The translations under genes and the position numbers were made by a program. From Magicicada septendecula (taxonomy: Eukaryota; Arthropoda; Insecta; Hemiptera; Cicadidae), in contig CM068367.1 of assembly GCA_034769895.1 (NCBI GenBank), positions 690,546,268-690,610,267 on the forward strand: a stretch of 64,000 nucleotides of DNA. The letters are read 5' to 3'. Below, piece by piece: positions 33,120-42,858 of the stretch. How positions within the stretch are numbered: the first letter of the stretch is position 1; every line of letters begins with the position of its first letter. The notes under the pieces were generated by a model. It saw nothing but the letters and a program-made list of their open reading frames with translations. It made no database searches and was not told the origin of the DNA.

Positions 33120-33360
33120 CACACACAGCATCGATCTTTTGAATGATGGTGCCCTCACCAAGAACAAGACGGACAACGCTCCTAGTGGTAGCCTCTGACC
33201 AAGCTTATAATAAGCGAAAACTGGTTCATGCTACAAAATGTAAAATTTTTACTAATAAAAAACTTAGTGTTCCAAGTTAGTAGTGTTATACTTATAATTA
33301 ATTAATCAACGAACACATCATGGACAAAATCCAAGAATTCGTCAGTTTTCCACGGTCCCC
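33120..33360 (+). mobile_element. 3' end fragment of a PLE related to the 48 kb copy
   Basis: CACAGCATCGATCTTTTGAA, then AACAAGACGGACA, AAAAACTTAGTGTTCC and CACATCATGGACAA match 48700-48905 in order with moderate divergence. It abuts the hAT-like end at 33119. Confidence 0.75.
33185..33236 (+). ncRNA. Degenerate hammerhead ribozyme
   Basis: It corresponds in position to the intact copy at 48763-48807. The core has decayed to CUGACCA. Stem II (GCUUAU/AUAAGC), GAAA and possible stem I strands (GUAGC/GCUAC) remain. Probably inactive. Confidence 0.45.
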
Positions 33361-33824
33361 TATTTCTACAGGATTACAGAGCACGGAGCTAGTGGTAACT
33401 TCCCGCATATGTATAACTTCTCCAGTCTGTGATAGTACAGGAAGACATATTGAACTTGTCAGCGGAAAAACTTTGTGGTTGTATATTCTTTCACTCAAGC
33501 GTAGGATAAATAGATGATGTGGAGGGATGAGGGGGAAAGGTAGACGTTTAAAGGTAAGTAGTAAAAAGCACAGGAAGTTTACTGCAAGCTATTTGAAAAT
33601 AATGAGTGTACTGATTGTAACACAGTTTAATGAAAGATGAACAAAATGCGTGGATTAAGTGTAAAAATACCCAAAAGGTTTTTACATAAACTATTCTACT
33701 TTTTATGTCTACAATGATTTTTACATTATTGCAACTCAGGCATTCATTCAGTACTTTACAATTAAATATACCCATTCATACATTTGTTCGAAGATGTGTA
33801 CATAATAATGTGTTTTGATGTTCT
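33361..33824. other. No gene recognised
   Basis: Nothing recognised in 33361-33824. Confidence 0.45.
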
Positions 33825-34311
33825 GTGTCTCTGCAATAAATTCAACCCTGGTTGTATTTGCCCAATGTGAAAATACCCAGGTTAGAAAGTTTTACTTCTG
33901 TGAGTACCACAATCAAAACGACAAAGAATGTGTCTACACCCCGAGCGCTATATGTGTGCATGTGCCAGAGTACGTGCTGGAGTCGATGCAAGCGCGCGCC
34001 TTGCACTGGCCCCAACTCGGAGACTGCACGTGGGACATGTGTTGGCTCAAGCGGTGCGAGGTGTGAGACTGTACACGCGGGAATTACATGCGAATGCGTG
34101 CACGAATGCGTACTGGAATCAATGCAAGCCGCGCGCACTTGCATTAACCCCAACACGCAAACTGCATGCCAGCATGTGTCCGCCAGACGGGTGTGTGTGA
34201 GTATGATGCCCGTGTCTTGATAGTAGCAATCAAAGCAGCAAATAACTCCCATTACCTCGAGTATTTCACAATGGGTAAATAGACACGAGATGGATTTATT
34301 TGCAGAGACAC
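33825..34311. mobile_element. Foldback/MITE-like element with CpG-rich core
   Basis: Imperfect terminal inverted repeats of about 50 bp: 33825-33876 (TGTCTCTGCAATAAATTC ... GCCCAATGTGAAAATAC) and 34261-34311, whose reverse complement reads GTGTCTCTGCAAATAAATCC ... ACCCATTGTGAAATAC. The core is strikingly GC- and CpG-rich against an AT-rich background. It holds two related segments of about 88 bp (about 33955-34042 and 34091-34179), each with GGAxTCxATGCAAGC, GCGCGC, CCCCAAC and CATGTGT. Open frames across it show no recognisable protein. Target duplication not established. Confidence 0.65.
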
Positions 34312-34439
34312 CAAAAGACTACGTCTATAATCGTTGACAGTATGAATTAAAATAAATAAAATCATTAATTTGATCAATTGCTTAGAAACTGACAATTTAT
34401 TGTTAAACATTTCAACAATCAAAATTTGAATAGTGTTTT

Positions 34440-35684
34440 ACTTCCATGTTCCATAAGGAAATGGAAGTATGGTGATGGCGAAAAAAATCATGTTCGAGAT
34501 AACGGCAGATTCTGATTGTACTACCATCAAAACATGAAAAAAGTCATTTTTTGAAAAGTGTGTGTTTTGTCTGTGTGTAATTTTTTTTCTATGACGAACG
34601 ATAACTGCCATAAATTCAAACAGAATCAAATAATTTTTTGCATACATTCCTGAATTGTAGAGTTCTTAAGACCCATTGTTTTTGGTGAAGATCGGTTAAG
34701 GGAAAGAGGTAGTTTACCTGCAACGTTTTATGTTTTAACAAGGGTAATTTTTTTATGACGAACGATAACTGCCGTAAATTCAAACAGAATCAAATACTTT
34801 TTTGCATACCTTCCTGAATTATAGAGAACTCAAGGTCTGTTGATTTTGGTGAAGATCGGTTAAGGGAAAGGGGTAGTTTACCAGCAACGTTTTATGTTTT
34901 AACAAGGGTAATGTTTTCTATGAACGATAACTGCCATAAATTCAAACAGAATCAAATAATTTTTTGCATACATTCCTGAATTGTAGAGTTCTTAAGACCC
35001 ATTGTTTTTGGTGAAGATCGGTTAAGGGAAAGAGGTAGTTTACCTGCAACGTTTTATGTTTTAACAAGGGTAATTTTTTTATGACGAACAATAACTGCTG
35101 TAAATTCAAACAGAATCAAATACTTTTTTGCATACATCCCTAAATTGTAGAGATCTCAAGGCCTGTTGATTTTAGTGAAGATCAGTTAAGGGAAAGGGGT
35201 AGTTTACCTGAAACATTTTTTTGTTGTAACAAGAGTAAAGTACTTAATTTTGATAAATAAAGTATCCTGATAAGAAGATCTTAATAATCTACTATAGAAA
35301 CGTAGATGAAATATCTATAAATGAAGAGGCTAGTTGAACGGGGTCGGGTAATTTTCTATAAATGAAAATTATAGTTGAAGGGGGAGGGGATAATTTTTAT
35401 GTGTACTATGTTATCGGCAACAAAGTAGTAGTTTGGTGTTAAAATTCCTTCCCGGGCTGTTTGGCCGTAGTCCAATGTTCCTGCGGTGCCGTCGACTGCC
35501 ATCATCAGTGAAAATCGAGTGCGATAACGTGTGGTGGTATACGTTAGTGACCACAGTACTGTGGTTAAGGCTGAAGCAATAAGTGGAAAGAAGTAGTTTC
35601 TATGGAAACATTTCATTTCATAAATTATTTTAAATATAAATCTTAGAACATGGAAGTCATATATGGTTCTCCATACCAATATTT
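34440..35684 (+). mobile_element. HINE copy A (complete)
   Basis: Perfect 12-bp sub-terminal inverted repeat: ACTTCCATGTTC at 34440-34451 against GAACATGGAAGT at 35646-35657. It has about four minisatellite-type units (34.59-35.22 kb) and a 3' hairpin TATGG-TTCT-CCATA at 35662-35675. Ends in CAATATTTT. The best-formed copy in the window; no coding capacity. Confidence 0.85.
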
Positions 35685-36111
35685 TAAGTATTTAAGACCT
35701 GGGAATCTGCATCTAGGTTAGTGTTCCTTTCTTTTCTGGTATTTTGTTAGTTTTGTTGAATTGAATTCACCATTACACAGTTCAGTTCAGTGATATATAT
35801 AAAGTCAAAGGAACTGAATAAAAGTTATAAACAGACCAAAATAGGATATTTTTAAGTGATAGATATTACTTTTTACATCAACAATAATATTTTTTTTATG
35901 TATTAATAGTGTTATCAACACTGAATAAATTGCAACAGATAAATTTAAAGCATATAATTTAACTGGATTTCCTTAAGAACAGAACTATCATCAATTTATC
36001 ATTGTTTTGAATTTAAAGAAAGGTGGTGAACAATACACATATCAACATTAACATTTATAAAAACTCAGAAAAGCAAATGAAAACAATTGAGCTTATGAAA
36101 TAAAGTAAACA
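35685..36111. other. No gene recognised
   Basis: AT-rich sequence between HINE copy A and the Tigger-like relic; nothing recognised. Confidence 0.5.
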
Positions 36112-37429
36112 CAGTAAACCTGTCGTAAGCGGCCACCCTTGGAAATTCATAAAATGTGGCCTCTTTGAAATAAGAGTCTGACATTGGACAATGATGAAAC
36201 GGATGACATGTCACATTATCCAATAATATATTATGCAGTAAATATTGTTTTCATTTTTTTATTATATTCTTGTTAGTCTTCAAAAATGCTGGACGCTATT
36301 CACGCTTTTTTGTCAGGATACCAACTGTACCCAGTAATGTTGTCTCCAAATGCATGAAACACTTCGGGGTCGAATAACTAATGGCTGCTCTTCTTTTTGC
36401 CACCAGCACAACAACATAACATAATCGCCATTTTTCCATCTTTACATGCTTCATTTTGTAATTTTAATTATTTATTTGATACAGCTCTTAAACGTATCCA
36501 GTCTTATCCGCATTGTGAATGTCACTTAATTCATATTCTGCCAGAATACTTTGTAACCTGTCTTTTCAGTCACTGACTTCATTAACAGTTATATCCACCC
36601 TTCACCTGATATTGTTTTGAACGATATGCTGTTTTCTAAAACACTCTTCCCATTTCTTGCTTGCTACGAAATTTTCTATTTTAATTTCAGTAGCAATTTT
36701 GAATGCCTTCTCCCGTAACATACTTCCACTAACTGGGAGTTTTTTTTTTTGAGAGAAAACATTTAAACAACTCGTAAAGAATTTCATTCACTTGTCCACA
36801 CTTTGATTCATGTTTTCTTTTTATGTTCTGATTCATATTGGATTCCCACTATTTTAAAATTGGGTCGTTCTTTTGGATTATGCTGATGATCTGTGTTCTT
36901 CCGCATTTAAAAACTTCAGCAGGATTCCTTGCTGAAACATCCTTGTCACTTTGGAAAATATCACTTCGCTTAGCTTCTAAAGTTAAACAAACTCTTCCTT
37001 TGTTACTCATTTTTGACATGCTGTTAAACTACACTACAGTTTAGAAGAACACTTAAGCACATGCGGATCGATTACAGTTTATTGTGTAGACCTACAAGTA
37101 ACATTTTGTCAATTTAAAAGTATGCAGTTACATACAGCTAGATTGCTTACCTTATCTTTTAGTTGCATCAGGTGTAAACACTATTTGAGTATTCTTATAA
37201 ATCCGTATTGTCAGACTACTGTGTCATCTGTATTGTATTCCATATTACTGAACGTCTGTTAGGTGACCATTTAAGAAAGTGAACTAACCGTTATGGGCTG
37301 ACTGCTGGCCAAGGGAGGAGATGACCGTTTAATGGAGGGGAAATTTACATATTGGTCTTATGGAAAATAAAATCCATTCCTCAGAAAAGTGGCCATTCAT
37401 AAAGGTGGCCGTTAGCTCAGGTTTAACTG
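36112..37429 (-). mobile_element. Degenerate Tigger-like transposon
   Basis: Terminal inverted repeats: CAGTAAACCTGTCGTAAGCG at 36112 and, reverse-complemented from 37429, CAGTTAAACCTGAGCTAACG, both continuing GGCCACC. TA follows the right end; the left flank reads CA, probably a mutated TA. It is 1.3 kb, internally deleted, and carries a transposase fragment on the - strand. It is a different family from the Tigger at 14.3-16.7 kb. Confidence 0.85.
36600..37020 (-). pseudogene. Tigger-like transposase, DNA-binding region fragment
   Basis: From about 37015 downwards: NKGRVCLTLEAKRSDI...NPAEVFKCGRTQI (psq helix-turn-helix type) and, after a stop, LPVSGSMLREKAFKIATEI with ASKKWEECFRKQH (CENP-B/Tc5-type domain). 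Stops and shifts interrupt it. The catalytic core is not recognisable. Confidence 0.75.
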
Positions 37430-37856
37430 TATTTATGTCAAATTGATGTTTTATTGAACTGATTTTTTTAAGCACAATGAAAGAGAAGCAGATGTTTTGA
37501 GCACAGTTAATAGGTTTTGGGGCAATAGTCAATTTTACAGGGGGCAGATCCAGAGTGGACGAAATAAGGAAATTTTCACTCCCACAAATCTTGAAAAAAT
37601 GATTTTCCATAATGATATTGACATAGGTCCAAAAACACTTCATTTTTTATTCCATTTTACCTTGAATTCTGCTCTAAGGCTACAATTAAGCCATACTGGA
37701 ATTTCTGGAACTAAAATTAAATGATAAATTTGGTTGTTTCATATGGCTTTTGACCTGAAAATGTGAAAGAAAAAAGAGGATATCAGAACTGTACATTGAG
37801 TAGTTTTTTAGAAAATTTTCAGAAATCTCAAAAAATTTGAATTGAAAAACTTTTTT
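37430..37856 (+). repeat. Copy of an unnamed dispersed repeat (partner at 42.2 kb)
   Basis: 37674-37760 (TTAAGCCATACTGGAATTTC, GGAACTAAAATTAAA, TTTCATATG) matches the reverse complement of about 42155-42240. The remainder has no recognised feature. Confidence 0.55.
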
Positions 37857-39368
37857 ACTTCCATGTTCCATAAGGACATGAAAGTATGGTCATGGTGAAA
37901 AAAATTGTGTTTGAGATAACAGCAGATTCTGATTGTACTACCATCAAAACATTAAAAAAAATCATTTTTCGAAAACTGTCTGTGTGTAGAATTTTTTCTA
38001 TGGCAAACGATAACAGCCGCAAATTTAAACAGAATCAAATAATTTTTTGCATACAGCCCTGAATTGTAGAGGACTCAAGGCCTATTGTTTTTGGTGAAGA
38101 TCGGTTAAGGGAAAGGGGTAGTTTACCTGGAACATTTTATGTTTTAACAAGAGTAAAGTGCTTAATATTGATAAATAAAGTATCCTGAAAAGAAGGTCAT
38201 AATAATCCACTGTAGAAAGGTAGATGAAATGGGAGGGGGTAATTTTTTTTATAAATTAAAATGATAGTTGATGGAGGAGGTAAATTTTTATAAGTTTTAT
38301 ATGTGTACTACGTTATTGACAACAAAGAAGTAGTTTCTATGGAAACATTTCATTTTACTTTAACAAAATTGTATATTTTTCATTTTAATTTAAATCACGT
38401 ATGAGTGAAAATATATCGTTCCTGGCAGGCAAGCATATCTCAATTATATAATGTGTATTTTTCCAAAGTTTTATTATTGTGATTACCGCAATAAAAAGGC
38501 CGGCAGGACACACACACACACACGTACAAAATTCGCATTATTTCTGGCCTCAGTAATGTTAATTTCTTATGTTTGCACGCTTTTTAAATGGAAAGTGCCG
38601 AAACCCACACCAACACAAAGCGTGCAAGCCGAAAAGGTGGACATCGATTTGCTTCCTGTGGATCGCTGGGCAGTGTTGTTGTATTAAAGAAATTTATACA
38701 ATCTGTGTACTTATTTCTATTATGATATGAGAATTATAAACTAATATGTGCATGTGTGTATGTATGAAAAATATATAAATATTTTTCTACTTTGGAAAAT
38801 TGTTTGCCCCTCCTTAAAAATATTTTGACCTCCCTGATGGCTAGTTATTTACTAGCCTGTGTGGAATATAGCATTATGACAAGGATGAGAATGGTGGGTG
38901 TTAAACAGGAGACACAAACGTATTAAGGAAGAAATGTTTTGCTGAGAAATTTATAATTATATGGGTGAACAAAATAGTTGTTCAGGAAATCAGAAGACAA
39001 ATGGAAAGAAAGAAATCAAGACTCAATTTAAAAAAAAAATGGCTAGTGTAGTATTGACAGGAAAGATTTTGATAACACTATAGACATCCCTCGGCCCCTC
39101 GCAGCGAGAGTCCAATTTCATTACAGGAATCAGAGCGCAGCTACCTTTAGCTAGCTCTTCGTTCGACCTACAGACATTTTATCCAAAAGTACAGTCCTTC
39201 CTCACGAAGGTTGAGGATAGTCTTAATCCACCTGACATGGTGGTACTATTTTAGCTTATACGTAATTTCTTCAGAACTCAAGCATCCACTTATTTAATTA
39301 ATATTTAAATGATTTTAAAAATAAATTTTAGGACATGGAAGTATGTATGGTTCTCCATACCGATTTTT
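37857..39368 (+). mobile_element. HINE copy B
   Basis: 5' end ACTTCCATGTTCC at 37857; 3' end GGACATGGAAGT at about 39331-39342, hairpin GTATGG-TTCT-CCATAC at 39345-39360. One minisatellite-type unit lies at about 38.0-38.15 kb. It contains about 0.9 kb of extra DNA (about 38.35-39.29 kb) with a (CA)n tract at 38510, absent from copy A and not recognised. Confidence 0.75.
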
Positions 39369-40340
39369 TAGGTTTGCTGTGAATTTGTTTTTTTACATTG
39401 CCACTAAATAAAAGTAAGTTTGTAATACAATTTAATTGTGAAAATTTGATGTAAGTAAAGTCAATAACAAATGAACATTATTTAAAAAAAAAACAAATTT
39501 CATTTAAAAAGAAACACAAAAAATGTAAGAAATCATTATAATTGAAAACATACATTAAGTTTACAATTATTACTTGTAAAAGCGTAAATATTGATGTTTG
39601 AAAGAAATCAGTTTAATTCTCTGTACCGTAAAGATACTGTTCGAAATTTTCTTCTTGATTATTTGTGCAAAATGTGGTGCGATGTACAAAATGAAAGGAA
39701 GCTTTGATTGTCATTTGTCATGGTTGTTCTTAAGATGCTAAATGCATTAAACATATGTTCACTAATTCTTCCCGTGAATTAATCTTCATAAACTACTTCC
39801 TTTAAATGGCCCTACAGAATAATAGTTCAGGAAATTTGAATTAGAGGGGATCTTGGAAGCCAATTAATTGGTCCTCCAATCCATCCATTGGATTGGAGGC
39901 CAATCCATCTGCCTGGATAACTTAGTTTTAAGAGCTGAATAACTTCATATGCATCATCTTCAAAGAACATTTGCAGCCTTTTTTCAAGATCTTCTAACAT
40001 GATTGGCAATAGATTTTGTCAAAATCTTCATATGCAATACCAGTAAGGTGATCTTGAATAATAAATGGTACAATTAACTGGTCCCCAGTTATAATAACCA
40101 GTTTCGAAAGTCTGACTCTGTTATTTCAGTTGGCTACCTCTGACTATTTTACAAATTTTGTGTTCCTCTTCTTGCAAAAATAGATCCTCAGCAAATAAAC
40201 ACAATTAACAATATTTCAATTTTCTTGTATCTGTAGGCAAAAATAATCTTAACTCATGGTCACTTGGTTAAAGATGTTGAACAGTATGGAAATGATAAGG
40301 ATAAAAATTCTCTTTCTTTAGAGTTCTCTAGACTCTAGAA
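39369..40340. other. No gene recognised
   Basis: AT-rich with an A run at about 40373-40391 just beyond. A local repeat of 'gattggaggccaatccat' type lies at about 39870-39910. No coding motif seen. Confidence 0.45.
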
Positions 40341-41068
40341 AAATCAAAAATATGGTTATACCGCACTCTGCGGCAAAAAAAAAAAAAAAAATGGTTAAGA
40401 AAATATGGTTAGAATTCGGTCCGCGTGGACCAAAAATGTGGATGATGCGCACCGTGAGGACTAAAATGTTAATTGGAATCCAGGCACGGTGGACCAAAAA
40501 ATGATTAGTCCCGGTCCAAGTGGACCGAAACTGTTGAATAAAATAATGTTCCACAAGCGTGGACAGGAAGTGTTAGTTAATTGGGCCCGAGTGGGCTAAA
40601 TGTATTCTTCTTGGTTTAAATATTCTGCTGGCTGGTCTTCCATAGTGATTGAGATAATGTGTAAATGAATTATTCTGAATTAAGAAATAACGAGAAATGG
40701 ACTGTATACGAATAAGTTTAGAATATTTCAATAATCACATTACAGATGTAAGTTTGAATGAGGCTGGCTAATACTGCATGTTGCAAGTTAATACGAATTT
40801 AGTTAAACATGAAGAGAGCCTAGTCGGCCATAACCGAGAATAAGAAGTTAATTATGGCGCTAGTTGGCCATAAGCGAGAATAAGAAGGCCTAAAGCCTAC
40901 ATTTAATGTCGACACTAATTGGCAGAGAAGAGTTCGGCGAACCGAACGCCGAGAAAACTGAATGTGCACTGTGCAAAGTTCAACCACGCGAAAATTGATG
41001 CGCGATATAAATCAGATTAGCCAACCAAAACAACCACCACCAAACCACCAAACCACAAAACACCAAAC
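40341..41068 (-). mobile_element. BEL/Pao LTR and leader fragment
   Basis: On the - strand the first part resembles the BEL LTR at 6561: GGTTGGCTAATCTG near 41030 and ATGTAGGCTTTAGGCC at about 40890. The leader then gives TTGGTCCACCGTGCCTGGATT, comparable with the 6990-7015 primer-site region, and a series of GGTCCAC...GGACCG repeats. No coding part follows. It is a diverged relative, and its left end (sense) truncates HINE copy C. Confidence 0.6.
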
Positions 41069-41766
41069 CATCAAAACATGAAAAAAAGTCATTTTTCAAA
41101 GTGCGCGCGCGCGCGCGTGTGTCTGTGTGTGAGGAATTTTTTCTATGGCAAACGATAACAGCCGTAAATTCAAACAGAATCAAAATATTTTTTACATATG
41201 TGCCTGAGTTGTAGAGGACTCAAGGCCTATTTATTTTGGTGAAGATCAGTTACAGGGAAAGGGTAGTTTACCTGCAACATTTTATGTTTTAACTAGAGTA
41301 AAGTACTTTTGATAAATAAAGTATCCTGATAAGAAAATCATAATAATCCACTGTAGAAACGTAGATGAAATATCTATATATGAAGAGGCTAGTTGAATGG
41401 GGTGGGGGTAATTTTCTATAAATGAAAATTATAGTTGAAGGGGGAGGGGATAAATTTTTATATGTGTACCACGTAATCGGCAACAAAGAAGTAGTTTGTT
41501 GGTAAAATTCCTTCCCGGGCTGTTTGGCCATAGTCCAATGTTTTCTGCAAGACCAGACGTTTCAGCAGTGCCATCGACTTCCATCATCAGTGAAAATCGA
41601 GTGCGATAATGTGAGGTGGTATACGTTAGTGACCACAGTACTGTGGTTAAGGCTGAAGCAGTAAGTAGAAAGAAATAGTTTCTATGGAAATATTTCATTT
41701 CGAAAATGATTTTAAATATAAATCTTAGAACATGGAAGACATGTATGGTTCTCCATACCGATATTT
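41069..41766 (+). mobile_element. HINE copy C, 5' truncated
   Basis: It starts inside the conserved 5' region (CCATCAAAACATGAAAAAAAG) and lacks the ACTTCCATG end. It has one minisatellite-type unit and internal text similar to copy A (CGGGCTGTTTGGCC, CATCAGTGAAAATCGAGTG). The 3' end is intact with hairpin GTATGG-TTCT-CCATAC at 41743-41758. A (GC)n/(GT)n tract lies at 41101-41130. Confidence 0.75.
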
Positions 41767-42512
41767 TAATAAACTATTAAAACAATTTCGTTAATGTTGT
41801 TTTATTAACTGAATAAATTGTTATTATTAACAAACAAATAAGTGGTTTGTTGTTAAATAAATGGTAATGTAGAAACTTCTTACATTTTATGTTGTGTTTC
41901 TCCTTCAATAAAATTTGATTTTTTATAGTGTTTGTTTGTTTTTTTATTGACTATGGTTTCATAAAATTTCTCAGAATTAAATTCTTTATAAATTGATTTA
42001 CAAAAATTTGCATTTATTTATTGGTAATTTAAACAAGTAAATTCTCAGCAAACCTAAAAAAGAGCGTTTTTCGACACCAATTTTTTGATAATAATTATGA
42101 AATGTTTCTAAAAGATTACCTAAGATACAGTTCTGAGACCTTGTTTAAATTTCAATTTTTTAGGTTAGAAATCATATGAAACTACCAAATTTACACTTTA
42201 ATTTTAGTTCCAAGAATTTCAGTATGGCTTAATTTTAACCTTGGAACAGAAATCAAGATAACATTGTTTGGAAAACATAAATCGAAAACAAAGCATTTCA
42301 GACCCGTGTTTATATGAAATTTCTTCTTTATTTCAGCCTTTAGAATGCATTCCTGATGTATATCCCATTCCATTGGACACCCTGTAATTATAAACCACAC
42401 CAGTGTAAAAATAAGAAATTTGACATGTTGCTGTATTAAAAATTTGTACTAAAAAACTGTTTTTTTTTTCATTTTTATAATGACCATATATGATATTCTT
42501 AAACCAGATTGT
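41767..42512 (-). repeat. Unnamed repeat, possible mariner-like end
   Basis: The right part ends ...GGACACCCTGTA at about 42388, i.e. TACAGGGTGTCC in the other direction, as in many Tc1/mariner-like termini. A - strand frame from here (CPMEWDIHQECILKAEIKKK) has no motif I recognise. 42155-42240 is the inverted partner of 37674-37760. The left part, 41767-42000, is plain AT-rich DNA. Confidence 0.4.
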
Positions 42513-42576
42513 TTTTAATTGTAGTATTTGTAAACACTTGGTTAGTCACCGTCTTGTGAGTTCTTTAAACTTCCAA

Positions 42577-42617
42577 TGACAACGCGTTTCAAGGATAAAT
42601 CCTCACCATCAGGTTAT
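42577..42617 (-). ncRNA. Hammerhead ribozyme, slightly degraded
   Basis: The - strand copy in the left arm. Core CUGAUGG (one change from CUGANGA), stem II AGGA-UUUA-UCCU, GAAA, CGCG, UU, and stem I AUAAC against GUCAU (one mismatch). Probably impaired. Confidence 0.6.
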
Positions 42618-42753
42618 AAAAACACCAATCCTTCCAGAGAAGTCGTCAAAAAATAAAAAATTATCACCAGGTTGTGATGTGGCGTGAAGTGCTTTGTGAT
42701 GGTGATATAATTTTTGATTGTTTGACGACTTCTCCGTAAGGATTTGTGTTTTT

Positions 42754-42795
42754 ATAACCTGATGATGAGGATTTATCCTGGAAACGCGTTGTTAT
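42754..42795 (+). ncRNA. Hammerhead ribozyme (type I)
   Basis: ATAAC 42754-42758 (stem I), CTGATGA 42759-42765, stem II AGGA-TTTA-TCCT 42768-42779, GAAA 42781-42784, palindromic CGCG 42785-42788 closing with A/T as stem III, T-T 42789-42790 and GTTAT 42791-42795 (perfect stem I partner). Predicted cleavage is after T 42790. UG before and G after stem II are unpaired. Confidence 0.75.
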
Positions 42796-42858
42796 TGGAA
42801 GTTTAAAGAAGTCACAAGATGGTGAGTAACCAAGTATTTACAAATTCTACAATTAAAT

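Larger units (their letters stand above)
42513..42858. mobile_element. 346-bp palindromic element with hammerhead ribozymes
   Basis: Left arm 42513-42664 and right arm 42706-42858 are near-perfect reverse complements around a spacer of about 40 bp. Each arm contains a hammerhead-like motif. No reading frame is present. The layout (inverted repeats carrying the ribozyme) is that of PLE terminal repeats, but no PLE protein adjoins. It could be a solo PLE terminal palindrome or a non-autonomous ribozyme-bearing element. Confidence 0.75.

Noticed and set aside
33815-34252. Cys-rich frames on both strands across the CpG-rich core, considered as a small secreted protein
   Set aside because: Frames are open in several registers because of composition. 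There is no signal peptide, and the DNA sits between inverted repeats of a foldback element.
39060-39250. GC-richer segment inside HINE copy B considered as an RNA gene
   Set aside because: No tRNA or snRNA box elements or cloverleaf could be found by eye.
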